Of a stretch of 64,000 nucleotides of DNA, positions 43,681-52,761 are shown piece by piece. The translations under genes were made by a program, and so were the position numbers. Under the pieces are notes generated by a model, which was given only the letters and a program-made list of their open reading frames with translations, searched no databases and was not told the origin of the DNA. Positions within the stretch are counted from its first letter, which is position 1. The number at the start of each line of letters is the position of its first letter. The DNA comes from Emticicia sp. CRIBPO (lineage in GTDB: Bacteria > Bacteroidota > Bacteroidia > Cytophagales > Spirosomataceae): NCBI RefSeq assembly GCF_009905725.1, contig NZ_JAAAKV010000008.1, forward strand, positions 326,495 to 390,494. The letters run 5' to 3'.

Positions 43681-44096
43681 AATCTTGTTATAATGAAATT
43701 ACTTTTTTGAGTTTTAATGGTTATAATTTGCGAAGTATGTGTGTCTTTATAATTTAAGATTCATCTTCATTAATCATTTAACAAGGCAATTTTTGTACCA
43801 GTTTATAGGTGTGTGCCAATTTTTCTTTTTTTTCTATTATAAATTTTCCAAGATTTCCCTCCGGGCATTCTGACAAGATAGCACCGGCAGCTTTCTGACT
43901 AAAAATGCTGATAATCAAAGTACAAGAGAAAAAGAAACAATTTTCATTCCTGATAATTACTGGACAAAAATAAATGGCGGATCCAAATATTTTTTTTACC
44001 CGCTTTTCTTTGAACGTAAAAGCTTGCAAAAAGATTAAAAAAATTATCGCTTAGTTTTGGAATAAGCCTGTTTTACTATAGATTTGCAGCTCAAAT
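43681..44096. other. Intergenic region between hybrid kinase and tRNA-Leu
   Basis: An AT-rich 416-bp gap. It must hold the hybrid-kinase promoter (minus strand), for which I see only a weak TAATTTCA-like box, and it ends with the strong tRNA promoter (44056-44086). An 83-codon minus frame (43778-44029) is not convincing. Confidence 0.6.
44056..44086 (+). promoter_or_regulatory. Canonical promoter TTTG-N19-TAGATTTG
   Basis: The -33 TTTG (44056-44059), a 19-bp spacer and the -7 TAGATTTG (44079-44086) match the Bacteroidota housekeeping consensus in full, 10 bp before the tRNA. This is the best reference promoter in the window. Confidence 0.8.
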
Positions 44097-44180
44097 GGCG
44101 AAGTGGTGGAACTGGTAGACACGCTACTTTGAGGGGGTAGTGGGCGTTAGCCTATGCGAGTTCGAGTCTCGCCTTCGTCA
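44097..44180 (+). tRNA. tRNA-Leu (anticodon GAG)
   Basis: An 84-nt class II tRNA. The acceptor stem GGCGAAG pairs with CTTCGTC through one G-T pair; discriminator A is at 44180. The anticodon stem CTACT/GGTAG encloses loop TTGAGGG, giving GAG, which reads CTC and CTT. A long variable arm (TGGGCGTTAGCCTA) and a T arm with GTTCGAGTC are present. CCA is not encoded (CGA follows), as is common in this phylum. Confidence 0.95.
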
Positions 44181-44182
44181 CG

Positions 44183-44214
44183 AAAAAGGCCTTCTGCTGA
44201 GCGGAAGGCTTTTT
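44183..44214 (+). terminator. Rho-independent terminator after tRNA-Leu
   Basis: Arms AAAAAG-G-CCTTC and GAAGG-CTTTTT with one bulged G and a 9-nt loop. The T-run is part of the stem and continues into TTTTTG. Confidence 0.8.
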
Positions 44215-44245
44215 GTTTATAGAATCTTCCTGTTAATTGTACTAT

Positions 44246-45811
44246 TTACACTTTTCTGAAGAAGCTCAGTTTCTTTTTCCTGTAGCCTTTGATCTTATAA
44301 TTTTCATCATAATAGCACTTCAGAGGGCTTTTCGGCAGTCTTGCATAGATCGGAAGGAAAAGCCCTGCATATACTGATATGCCTCTTGGATTCCCGATAT
44401 TAAAAATGCCCAGTGCATTATCTGAACCCAGGTACAGCCCACCCGCTCTGACCGCCAGACCTACGTTAAGATTAGAATAATTGTTGTCAAGCGATATCGG
44501 AGCAGAAAACTCAAAATATTTCCGCTCGTAACGGGGAATCACGCTGATTCCAGAGTGCCCGATCGGCCCTCTCCTGTTGCCGGGCAGAACGCTTTGTCGC
44601 CAGATGGTATGAATATATATTTTTTCGGAATAAGCATAATCGAAACTAAGTATGGTTGTTGCCGGAAACAAAACCGTATAACTGTGCTGATAAGTGGTGG
44701 GATCAAGGGAATAGACATTTTCAATAGATCGTATAAAACCATCTGTACCTTTCAGTTTGTAGAAATCATCCGGTTCTATCCTGTCGTTTGTGCTGCTTAC
44801 GTTGGCGACATTTACCATTCCAGGGTCACTGTACCTGAGGTATCCTATGTCGACTATTGAAAAACCGATTCTGTATTTGTACTTGTTTTTCGTAGGATCA
44901 GATACCCTCTGACCGTTATGGGTAAATTCATATTTTCTTCCGTCCGGTCTGAATTCATAGATCAAGCCTAAATCGAGTCCGAATCCTGTCCCCAGCCCGT
45001 TGATTTTTGTGAGGCTGCTGAGCCCGAGGCTTCCTGCCGTTACATTGCTGAAAGACCCTTCCGTTTTAGGCAGGTCTATGGTGGTTCTGATCATACCGGG
45101 CTTCCAGTTGGAAGGCGTCCGGCTCAGCAGATAATCTATATCGGTACCTGTTACATTCGTGGCAAAATCGCTCACAAACCTCTTTAAAGTAATTCCTCCT
45201 TTAAAAAAGCCCTCATCTTCATCTTTGATGACTTTACCAATGGTAATAAAATATTCATTATATAACCCGTTGTTCAATGTAAAAGCATTACCGGTACTTG
45301 GGGTTGTGGTGTAATTGGGAGACTTAAGACTGGTAACAATAGCCTCTCCAACCGGCTCTGAGGTATTATTCAGTGAAGTCATCAGTCTGTATCTGACTCC
45401 CATCGCAATTCCTGTTTTATGCTTCTGATTGTTATACTGAATGGCCGGGCCACGCCCTTCAACGTTGAGGATCATCCTGATATTCTTCCTGTTCTGATTA
45501 ACGCCGGCGTATGAATTCATCCACTTTAGCGGGCCTCCTGGGCTTGTTCTGTATTTGTCATCATAGGTACCGGTAGCCATCGTTACAAAAGAAAAAGGGG
45601 CTGACCAGCGGGCATAATTATTCTGAAGGTCCAGACCTACCCCGCCCACATGTACAAAGAGCAGATAACGGCTATCCACTACGTTGGCTGGGTTTAAGGG
45701 CAGAGCGTTGGTTCCTGAATAGTTTCCTGAAGATGCTCCCAAAAAATTTTGAGAAAAAACCTTAACCGAAAAGAAAAAGAAAAAGAATATTTTGTATTTT
45801 GAAGGCTTCAA
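44246..45811 (-). CDS. DUF5723-family outer-membrane beta-barrel protein
   Basis: A 521-residue secreted protein (signal ending FSVKVFSQ) opening NFLGASSGNYSGTNALPLNPANVVDSRY, which is diagnostic of DUF5723, followed by alternating strands and a basic C-terminus (YRKKKLSFFRKV). It is probably an outer-membrane barrel of unknown role, frequent in Bacteroidota. It is transcribed from a TAACTTTG box (45837-45844). Confidence 0.82.
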   Translation of the reverse strand: MKPSKYKIFFFFFFSVKVFSQNFLGASSGNYSGTNALPLNPANVVDSRYLLFVHVGGVGLDLQNNYARWSAPFSFVTMATGTYDDKYRTSPGGPLKWMNSYAGVNQNRKNIRMILNVEGRGPAIQYNNQKHKTGIAMGVRYRLMTSLNNTSEPVGEAIVTSLKSPNYTTTPSTGNAFTLNNGLYNEYFITIGKVIKDEDEGFFKGGITLKRFVSDFATNVTGTDIDYLLSRTPSNWKPGMIRTTIDLPKTEGSFSNVTAGSLGLSSLTKINGLGTGFGLDLGLIYEFRPDGRKYEFTHNGQRVSDPTKNKYKYRIGFSIVDIGYLRYSDPGMVNVANVSSTNDRIEPDDFYKLKGTDGFIRSIENVYSLDPTTYQHSYTVLFPATTILSFDYAYSEKIYIHTIWRQSVLPGNRRGPIGHSGISVIPRYERKYFEFSAPISLDNNYSNLNVGLAVRAGGLYLGSDNALGIFNIGNPRGISVYAGLFLPIYARLPKSPLKCYYDENYKIKGYRKKKLSFFRKV

Positions 45812-45836
45812 ACCGGAAAGTTTTAAATAGTTATCA

Positions 45837-45844
45837 CAAAGTTA
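45837..45844 (-). promoter_or_regulatory. -7 box TAACTTTG for the DUF5723 gene
   Basis: A perfect TAnnTTTG on the minus strand, giving a start near 45830, about 20 bp before the ATG. No clear TTTG lies at -33. Confidence 0.5.
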
Positions 45845-45896
45845 GGTAATTGTAAGTAAAACGAAAGGTTTAAAAAATTATTCCAAAGAAAAACAT

Positions 45897-47330
45897 ATGA
45901 AAAACAATTTCTCTAATTATCAGACTCAGGGGTTTTATGATGAGCTCGTAAAACAAGACAATCTCCCCCGTCCCGGGAACGAAGTAATTTATGATTTTAT
46001 CAATAAATTAAGTTCCGAAGACCTCAGCCAGCGTCAGAAAAGTATGGAAATTGCGATGATGAACATGGGGATTACCTTTAATGTTTATTCTGAAGAAGGC
46101 GGTACTGAGCGAATCATTCCGGTGGATGTTATTCCGAGGGTAATTACAGCTAATGAGTGGAAAGTCCTTGAAAAGGGCCTCAAACAGCGTATTATGGCCC
46201 TGAACGAGTTCCTGAAGGACATTTACCATGACCAGAAAATCCTGAAGGACAAGGTCATACCGAAACATGTGGTCTATTCCAGCAAAGGTTTTATGAAGGA
46301 ATGTATGGGGATTATGCCCCCCAAAGAGATCTTCATTCACATTACCGGCTCGGATCTTATCCGTAATGAAAAAGGAGAGTTTACTGTCCTGGAAGATAAC
46401 TTAAGATGTCCGTCCGGCGTATCTTATATGCTGGAAAACAGGGAGTTATCTAAACAAATCCTTTCCAAACTGGTTTCGAAAGCAAAAGTAAGGTCCATTT
46501 CAGAATATACTGAAAAACTGTTTGATGCTTTAAAATTTACTTCCGGCAAAGCCAATCCTACGATCGTTGTGCTTACACCGGGTATCTATAATTCGGCTTA
46601 TTTTGAGCACTCTTACCTGGCCCAGCAAATGGGCGTCGAACTGGTGGATTACCGTGACCTGGTGGTGGAAAACGACCACGTCATGATGAGAACCACCAAG
46701 GGATATAAAACGGTGGATGTGATTTACAGAAGGCTGGATGATATGTTTATTGACCCTTTGAAATTTAACCCGAACTCACTGATTGGTATTCCAAACCTGT
46801 TCAAAGCCTACAAAAAGGGCAATATCGGTCTGGCTAACGCCCTGGGAACCGGCGTGGCGGATGACAAAGTGGTGTATGCTTATGTTCCGAAAATGATCAA
46901 ATATTATCTGAACGAAGAGCCGATCATTTCCAATGTTGAAACGTACATCTGTGAAGAGCCGAAAAGCATGAAGTATGTATTGGAAAATATCGAAAAACTG
47001 GTGGTAAAGGAAGCGAACGAGGCCGGTGGATATGGTATGTTGATCGGACCTAAGGCCAGCAAAGCCGATCATGACCTTTTCAGAGAGAAAATCAAGGAAA
47101 ACCCGCGTAATTTCATTGCCCAGCCGACCATTTCGCTCTCAACCAACCCTTGCCTGATCGATAACCAGATCGAAGGCCGGCATGTTGATCTGCGACCATA
47201 CATTATTTTTGGAGAGGAAATTTACGTTACACCGGGCGGTTTGACCAGGGTAGCCCTCAAAAAAGGATCATTGGTCGTTAATTCATCGCAAGGTGGTGGC
47301 AGTAAAGACACCTGGGTTTTGAAGGAATAA
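45897..47330 (+). CDS. Circularly permuted type 2 ATP-grasp protein
   Basis: A 477-residue protein of the circularly permuted ATP-grasp family (former DUF404/DUF407). Marks are FYDELVKQDNLPRPGNEVIYDF at the start, the LEDNLRCPSGVSYMLENR catalytic segment, VVKEANEAGGYGM (nucleotide lid) and VDLRPYIIFGEEIYVTPGGLTRVALKKGSLVVNSSQGGGSKDTWVL at the end. The family is thought to ligate peptides or amino groups. It is usually followed by an alpha-E protein and a transglutaminase-like protease; neither is present here. Confidence 0.88.
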   Translation: MKNNFSNYQTQGFYDELVKQDNLPRPGNEVIYDFINKLSSEDLSQRQKSMEIAMMNMGITFNVYSEEGGTERIIPVDVIPRVITANEWKVLEKGLKQRIMALNEFLKDIYHDQKILKDKVIPKHVVYSSKGFMKECMGIMPPKEIFIHITGSDLIRNEKGEFTVLEDNLRCPSGVSYMLENRELSKQILSKLVSKAKVRSISEYTEKLFDALKFTSGKANPTIVVLTPGIYNSAYFEHSYLAQQMGVELVDYRDLVVENDHVMMRTTKGYKTVDVIYRRLDDMFIDPLKFNPNSLIGIPNLFKAYKKGNIGLANALGTGVADDKVVYAYVPKMIKYYLNEEPIISNVETYICEEPKSMKYVLENIEKLVVKEANEAGGYGMLIGPKASKADHDLFREKIKENPRNFIAQPTISLSTNPCLIDNQIEGRHVDLRPYIIFGEEIYVTPGGLTRVALKKGSLVVNSSQGGGSKDTWVLKE

Positions 47331-47363
47331 GGATTTAGATTATGATAAAATTAATTCCTTTGG

Positions 47364-47371
47364 TACCTTTG
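47364..47371 (+). promoter_or_regulatory. -7 box TACCTTTG for the DUF6580 gene
   Basis: A perfect TAnnTTTG placing the transcript start near 47378, about 10 bp before the ATG, so the leader is very short. Confidence 0.5.
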
Positions 47372-47387
47372 TGAAAAAATAGGAAGA

Positions 47388-47963
47388 ATGGACAAATCAG
47401 AATTAAAAACAGGTTTATTGATTTCGGGGATTATATTGTTTGCGTCTTTGACCAGGCTGATAGATCATCCGATGAATTTTACGTCTGTTACCGCCATCGC
47501 TCTTTTCGGAGCCGCTTATTTTCAGAATAAGTGGGTGAAGTTTATTCTGCCATTAAGTATACTGGTGTTCAGTGATTTTTTATTGGAATTGAAAACCGGC
47601 TGGGGCTTCCACTCAGGAACCCCGGTCGTTTATATAACTTTCGCACTGATCGTGCTGATGGGCTCTTATTTAGTCAGAAAACCCTCTGTGCTTAATATCG
47701 GTATCAGTGTTTTTGCGGGATCAGTCTTATTTTTCCTGATCACTAATTTTGCTTTCTTTTATCCGGAAGCGGCCGTACCTAATCCTCTTTTAGGACAATA
47801 TCCTCATAACATGACAGGAATTGTAGCTTCTTACAAAGCCGGCCTGCCATTTTTCAGAAATATGCTGATCGGTGACGTTATCTATACTACTTTATTCTTT
47901 GGATTAGCCAAACTGGTTTTCAAAATAGAAGAAAGTTCTCTGAAGAAGAAAAGCGTTTTGTAA
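47388..47963 (+). CDS. DUF6580-family small membrane protein (putative transport)
   Basis: A 191-residue protein with about five membrane helices. LTRLIDHPMNFTSVTAIALFGAAYF at the N-terminus and the terminal FFRNMLIGDVIYTTLFFGLAKL fit DUF6580, which resembles ECF-transporter S components in size and layout. No substrate can be given. It converges on the glycosyltransferase gene; a terminator hairpin overlaps both stop codons. Confidence 0.8.
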   Translation: MDKSELKTGLLISGIILFASLTRLIDHPMNFTSVTAIALFGAAYFQNKWVKFILPLSILVFSDFLLELKTGWGFHSGTPVVYITFALIVLMGSYLVRKPSVLNIGISVFAGSVLFFLITNFAFFYPEAAVPNPLLGQYPHNMTGIVASYKAGLPFFRNMLIGDVIYTTLFFGLAKLVFKIEESSLKKKSVL

Positions 47964-47974
47964 AACCGCTTTTT
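47949..47974. terminator. Bidirectional terminator covering two stop codons
   Basis: AAAAGCG-TTTT and AAAA-C-CGCTTTT form an 11-bp stem with one bulged C, A-tract on one side and T-tract on the other. It includes the stop of DUF6580 (47961-47963) and reaches that of the glycosyltransferase (47973). Confidence 0.7.
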
Positions 47975-49241
47975 ATTGAAGGAGCTCCTCGTAGACCCGG
48001 AAGTATTTTCCGGCTACTGTTTTTTCGGCATATTGTTCTTCGGCCTTTTTCCGGCTGTTCTCACTCAGTTTTTTCTTATCACTTTCGTTAAGTACCCAGG
48101 TGATGCCGCGGGCAAAATCTTCTGCCGATTTATATTCAGCCAGATACCCGGTTTTTTTATGTTCAATCATTTCCGGAATCCCTCCTATTTCAAACCCGAC
48201 ACAGGGCAAACCGACCGACATGGCCTCCATGATGGTGTTCGGAAGATTTTCCATAATCGAGGGAATGACAAATACATCGGCAGCATTATAGATCTTACTG
48301 ATCTTTCCGGTATCGTTGATCCTGCCCAGGAGGTGGGTTTTGAACGGAATCAATGACATGACCTCTGGATCAGACTCGCCGAGAATTAAAATTTCAGTAC
48401 CGTAGTCCACTTTGTTCTCAAATATCAAAATCTCAAGGGCTTGCTGAAGGTAGGTCCAACCCTTCCAGAGCACCGAAGCCTTCATAGCCACGAACAAGAT
48501 ATACTGTTTTCCGGTATCCAGTCCTAATTCCCTGCGGCAGGCTTCTTTTTCAAGAGGCTGAAACAAACGGGTATCTATCGGATTGGGTATAGAGGTGACG
48601 TTTCTGTTTTTCAGCAACAAACTGTTTTTAGCCCTGTTGGCCAGCCATTGGCTGCACCCTACAAAAACGGCTTTGCCCAGATTTTTAAAAGCTTCTATTT
48701 TCCGGTCGTACACTTTTTTCGAAAGATCGTTTCCGGATGGGTTTTTCAGATACTGCTCACAAGTTCCGCAGCCGGTCATGTAGCTCTCGTCAAAACCACT
48801 GTGATGACATCCGCCGGTAAATAGCCACATGTCATGCATGGTCCAGACGATCGGTTTTCCGGTTTCGACCAGTTTCTGAATATCAGTGACAGACAGAAAT
48901 CCGAAGTTGACAAAATGGAGATGAATGATGTCTGCTTCCTGAATCAGCGGATGCTTTGAAATGTCTGTTCCGAAGTTGGCCGGAGAAAACGCAAACCTGA
49001 CATCTTTTGATTTCTCAAAAAGAGTGAAATAAGCCCTTTCAAAGGCGAAATCAAGGAATGATTTCCATTTATAGAAGAAAGAATCTTTATACGGAACTAT
49101 GAAATTGTCGTTAAATTTCTTCTCTTTAACCAGTATTTTTACATCAATGTCGAAATTCTCGCCGAGAGACTTAGCTATCCTTTTACAGGCAATAGCTGCA
49201 CCTCCGAGGTAATCGTCCGTATTTATAAAAACTACCTTCAT
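47973..49241 (-). CDS. Glycosyltransferase family 4
   Basis: A 422-residue GT-B enzyme. Donor-side marks are NLPNTIMEAMSVGLPCVGFEIGGIPEMI (EX7E-type motif) and ILILGESDPEVM; the acceptor side starts VVFINTDDYLGGAAIACKRIA, and WTMHDMWLFTGGCHHS is typical of this subgroup. It transfers a sugar from a nucleotide donor, probably to an exported polysaccharide or glycolipid. It overlaps the methyltransferase gene by 4 bp and is the last of three genes after YfhO. Confidence 0.92.
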   Translation of the reverse strand: MKVVFINTDDYLGGAAIACKRIAKSLGENFDIDVKILVKEKKFNDNFIVPYKDSFFYKWKSFLDFAFERAYFTLFEKSKDVRFAFSPANFGTDISKHPLIQEADIIHLHFVNFGFLSVTDIQKLVETGKPIVWTMHDMWLFTGGCHHSGFDESYMTGCGTCEQYLKNPSGNDLSKKVYDRKIEAFKNLGKAVFVGCSQWLANRAKNSLLLKNRNVTSIPNPIDTRLFQPLEKEACRRELGLDTGKQYILFVAMKASVLWKGWTYLQQALEILIFENKVDYGTEILILGESDPEVMSLIPFKTHLLGRINDTGKISKIYNAADVFVIPSIMENLPNTIMEAMSVGLPCVGFEIGGIPEMIEHKKTGYLAEYKSAEDFARGITWVLNESDKKKLSENSRKKAEEQYAEKTVAGKYFRVYEELLQ

Positions 49242-49978
49242 TTGTTGGCTGTCAAAACAATGTAGGGCGAGAATTGCTTACTGTTAAATGGAAATATCTT
49301 GAAGAAGACCTTGAATACCAACCAGATAGCCTTAAAGGAGAGCTTAAACAGAGGGCCTTTTTCCTGCATATTCTCCAGCCAGATCATAAAAACACCATGA
49401 TATCTGACCTCAATATTTTTAAGTCCGAGCTCTTTGCATATCCTGGTCAGAAAACCGATATCCATCGAATTGATGTAATGCTTTTCGTAGTTATCAACGT
49501 CGAAATTTTTCTGCAACCAGCCGTTGAATCCCCTGAAATTAGGCAAGGATAAAAACAAGGTGCCGCCCGGCTTTACCAGGTTCACATGTTTTTCAATGAT
49601 CGTTTTGGTATCTTCAAAATGCTCGATCAAACCATTGGAAAAAACAAGGTCGTAAAGTGCCGGATCTGAAAACTGAAAGAGATCAGTTTCTATCCAGCTC
49701 ACCTCCGGTTCTTCAATTTTATTTTTTTTGAGTAAATTCCTGATGATTTCAGGAATAATGACAAAGTCAAGCAGTGTGGCTTTTATCTTAAAATTCTTAG
49801 CCAGATAAACCGAATAATGACCCGGAAAGCCGCCGATCTCGAGGGCTGTCCGGATATCATTTTTCTTCAGTATTTCTTTTAATATTTCAGTCAGAATAAA
49901 ATTTTCCGGGATTTCAAAAACCAGGTTATCTTTTGATTTCCAGTAATCTTCCCAAAAAGCCCTGTCTGTAAGATTCAT
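49238..49978 (-). CDS. Class I SAM-dependent methyltransferase
   Basis: A 246-residue methyltransferase. The SAM-binding strand-loop is TALEIGGFPGHYSVYLA, followed by LLDF and the post-loop LYDLVFSNGLIEHFED. The family often modifies glycan or lipid intermediates. It starts 1 bp before the YfhO stop region and overlaps the glycosyltransferase start by 4 bp, so the three form one unit. Confidence 0.9.
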   Translation of the reverse strand: MNLTDRAFWEDYWKSKDNLVFEIPENFILTEILKEILKKNDIRTALEIGGFPGHYSVYLAKNFKIKATLLDFVIIPEIIRNLLKKNKIEEPEVSWIETDLFQFSDPALYDLVFSNGLIEHFEDTKTIIEKHVNLVKPGGTLFLSLPNFRGFNGWLQKNFDVDNYEKHYINSMDIGFLTRICKELGLKNIEVRYHGVFMIWLENMQEKGPLFKLSFKAIWLVFKVFFKIFPFNSKQFSPYIVLTANK

Positions 49979-49979
49979 A

Positions 49980-52406
49980 TTATTTCTTTTTGACCGACTG
50001 ATAAATGGTTAATGCGATCAGCCCTCCTAACAAAATGGACGACACAAGATCTATCAATTTACCTTTTTCTACAGATACAGGTTTGAATTCAAATTTGATT
50101 TCGTGCTTCCCGGCCGGAATCTCCATGGCTCTCAAAACATAGTTGGCCCTCACATGCGGGGTCACTTTCCCATCTATAGAAGAGATCCAGTCCTGGTTAC
50201 CGCGATAGTACATTTCCGAGAAAACAGCAAAACCGTCTTTGTCAGAATCAGACTGGTAAATCAGCTCGTTGGGTTTATAGCTGGTCAGTTTGATTTTATC
50301 CGTAGAATCCGTCTGATAAACCTTCGACTCCTTGATAAAACGCTTGTCTACAAAGGCTGTTTTTCCGGGATTGAATGAATCCATCGACTTCATTTCTTCG
50401 TCTGCAGAATTGACTACTCTCAGGCTGTCAACAAACCAGGCGTTTCCCAGTGCTAACGGGTTAAGCTGGGCCTCTACCTGGTTATTCTGATCCGCTACGA
50501 TGAAATATTTGGTATTCAGCATGTTATAAATCGGCATGTTAAACTGTCCGTTTTTAACCATCTGATTTTCAAACAATTCCTGCGTGCGTTTAAGTTTTGC
50601 ACCATGATATCCACCGATCGATTTATGGAAGTAAGAATCAGTGGCATCCGACCAGAAACCTGTAGTGGTATTCAAAACACGGAAATTAGGATCTTTATCT
50701 TCCAAAATCCTCAAATTGGCAGCGTTCGGCTCGAAATTTTGCTGAGCCTGGAATTTGTTTACAAAATCGTCATTATTAAAGTATCTTTTATCCACACCGA
50801 TCATGTCGAAAACTACAAGTAAAATAAGCACTATGGCAGCGACCGTTTCCTTGATCTTTTGTTTCACAAAAAGCCAGATGATCGCCGAAACCAACAGCAT
50901 CAGGATGATACCTCTTAAAATATCACCTGTAGCCATCGAAGCACGGTCGTCCTGCATGGCGTTCAATATTTTCTGGGCAAAATCAGGCCCGAGCGATTGT
51001 GCCAGACCGGATTTGAACTGAGCGTCATTTGGTCCGCTGAAGTCTACCATCAAATAGCCGGTCAGCATCAGCAATACCATGATTCCAAAACTATAATACA
51101 AAGGTTTTTTAATCTCTTCGAAGGTATATTTCCCGGTGATGATCTCATTTAAACCCATGGCCGCACCCACGGCAAACAGAAAGTGGGCAATGGTAATATT
51201 CATAGTTACCGCCCTGAACTTGTTCAGACCCGGGAGGTGATCAAAGGCAAAACCGTTGAAGGCCATGAAGTGGTATCCCCAGGCAAAAACAATGAACAAT
51301 AATGCCAGTCCCAGAACCACCCATTTTAGATTACTCTTGACCAGGAAGAGTCCAAGTATAAACAGAAACACGACAATAACACCTGAGTAAAACGGCCCGC
51401 TGGTAGGTGATTGCTCTCCGAAATACAAAGGCAACTGTTTGATAAACTGGGCAGCATTGGCTGCGTCAATTCCACCTGAAGTCATCGTTTTATAAGTTTC
51501 TGAAGTCTTGGACAACTCTCCTACCGTGCCACCACCCATCAGGTTAGGTATAATCAGGTTGAATGTTTCGTCAATACCGTAACTCCATCCGAAAGCATAA
51601 TTTTTATCCAATCCGTCTTTTCCGGCGGTGGTCTGGGTAAGCTCAGATTTACCCCTGGTGGTTTCGGCTGAGTAAGTCATGTTGTTCCAAAGTCTCATGC
51701 CATGCGACCCTACTCCTATTAATATACTCACCACAAAACACAGGATAATTTTTGACAGAGCTTTGAAGTCGCCTTGTTTGATGATACCCACCAGTTCGTA
51801 AACAGAGTAAGCCAGCAAAACGAAAAACAGGTAATATGTAATCTGAAGGTGATTGGCTCCCAGCTCCAGACCGATGGCCAGGGTAGTAACCAATGTACCT
51901 AATATATACTCCTTTCTGAATATCAGGATAAAACCGGCCAGCACACAGGGTACATAAGCCAGGGCCAGGATTTTCGAAACGTGACCCGCTTCAAGATAAA
52001 GCAGGTTGGCTGTACCGAAGGCATAAGCCACTGAGCCGAGTACCGCCACCCATTTGTTTTGCTTTAAAGTGACCATCAGCAGGTAAAATCCGGCCATGAG
52101 CAGAAAAATGATGTTGATCGGGGTTGGCAAAGCATTGGTAATAAAGCTTCCCAGTTTTGAAATAAAACTATAAGGGTAATCTCCTGCAATCATGTATCCG
52201 GGCATCCCTCCGAAAGCGGAGTTGGTCCACCAGGCCCATATGCCTGTTTCTTTGTGATAATCTGTCAATTCTTTAGCGAGTCCGGATGCCATGTTGACAT
52301 CGTGCATGCTCAGGGTCTTTCCACTTAAGATAGGACTGGCATAAAATGCAGCCAGGGCCAGAAAAAATATCAGCGATAAAACAGGAGCCAACAGTTTTTT
52401 ATTCAT
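49980..52406 (-). CDS. YfhO-family membrane protein
   Basis: An 808-residue polytopic protein with about 12 helices and a C-terminal periplasmic beta-rich domain (~560-780; NEVEAQLNPLALGNAWFV-like core), ending with one further helix. GLAKELTDYHKETGIWAWWTNSAFGGMPGYMI is the YfhO signature in the first outer loop. YfhO proteins are GT-C-like and help add sugars to envelope polymers in Gram-positives. Here it leads an envelope glycan unit with a methyltransferase and GT4 enzyme. Confidence 0.88.
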   Translation of the reverse strand: MNKKLLAPVLSLIFFLALAAFYASPILSGKTLSMHDVNMASGLAKELTDYHKETGIWAWWTNSAFGGMPGYMIAGDYPYSFISKLGSFITNALPTPINIIFLLMAGFYLLMVTLKQNKWVAVLGSVAYAFGTANLLYLEAGHVSKILALAYVPCVLAGFILIFRKEYILGTLVTTLAIGLELGANHLQITYYLFFVLLAYSVYELVGIIKQGDFKALSKIILCFVVSILIGVGSHGMRLWNNMTYSAETTRGKSELTQTTAGKDGLDKNYAFGWSYGIDETFNLIIPNLMGGGTVGELSKTSETYKTMTSGGIDAANAAQFIKQLPLYFGEQSPTSGPFYSGVIVVFLFILGLFLVKSNLKWVVLGLALLFIVFAWGYHFMAFNGFAFDHLPGLNKFRAVTMNITIAHFLFAVGAAMGLNEIITGKYTFEEIKKPLYYSFGIMVLLMLTGYLMVDFSGPNDAQFKSGLAQSLGPDFAQKILNAMQDDRASMATGDILRGIILMLLVSAIIWLFVKQKIKETVAAIVLILLVVFDMIGVDKRYFNNDDFVNKFQAQQNFEPNAANLRILEDKDPNFRVLNTTTGFWSDATDSYFHKSIGGYHGAKLKRTQELFENQMVKNGQFNMPIYNMLNTKYFIVADQNNQVEAQLNPLALGNAWFVDSLRVVNSADEEMKSMDSFNPGKTAFVDKRFIKESKVYQTDSTDKIKLTSYKPNELIYQSDSDKDGFAVFSEMYYRGNQDWISSIDGKVTPHVRANYVLRAMEIPAGKHEIKFEFKPVSVEKGKLIDLVSSILLGGLIALTIYQSVKKK

Positions 52407-52425
52407 AATCGTAATTTAGATTTCT

Positions 52426-52433
52426 TACTTTTG
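52426..52433 (+). promoter_or_regulatory. -7 box TACTTTTG (DUF4286)
   Basis: A perfect TAnnTTTG, 25 bp before the ATG of the DUF4286 gene. It faces a mirror-image box (52437-52444) only 3 bp away. Confidence 0.55.
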
Positions 52434-52436
52434 TGT

Positions 52437-52444
52437 CAAAATTA
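52437..52444 (-). promoter_or_regulatory. -7 box TAATTTTG (YfhO)
   Basis: A perfect TAnnTTTG on the minus strand, 30 bp before the YfhO ATG. Together with 52426-52433 it forms an inverted repeat, so the two promoters overlap. Confidence 0.55.
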
Positions 52445-52458
52445 AACCAAAATTTATT

Positions 52459-52761
52459 GTGTTACTATCAAATTTCACTTTTAACCTCTCAATTTCTCAT
52501 TCTGAGCTTTTCCAGATTTGGCTGAAGCAGGAAATCGAACAATCGATCAATAAGAACCCGCTGGTCGTAGAAATCAAGACTTTCAGGTTGTTAACTGAGG
52601 TGCATGGTGACGGACATACGTTTTCAGTCCAGTTTTTCTTCCATAATTATGAAGACTTTTTAGCCTTCGAGCTCAACTTCCGTGATCTATTCCTCGCCAA
52701 TGCAGACAGAAGGTTTGCCGGAAACTATGCCTTTTTTCACACCCTGCTGCAAACCCTCTGA
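52459..52761 (+). CDS. DUF4286-family small protein
   Basis: A 100-residue cytoplasmic protein matching the Bacteroidota DUF4286 family in size and pattern (NFTFNLSISHSELFQIWLK at the start, TFSVQFFFHNYEDFLAFE in the centre). Function unknown. Its stop TGA abuts the stop of the convergent porin gene with no base between. Confidence 0.78.
   Translation: MLLSNFTFNLSISHSELFQIWLKQEIEQSINKNPLVVEIKTFRLLTEVHGDGHTFSVQFFFHNYEDFLAFELNFRDLFLANADRRFAGNYAFFHTLLQTL

Noticed and set aside
43778..44029. 83-codon minus-strand frame next to the hybrid kinase
   Set aside because: AT-rich, Lys/Phe-rich with no domain pattern or start signal; overlaps the likely kinase promoter region.
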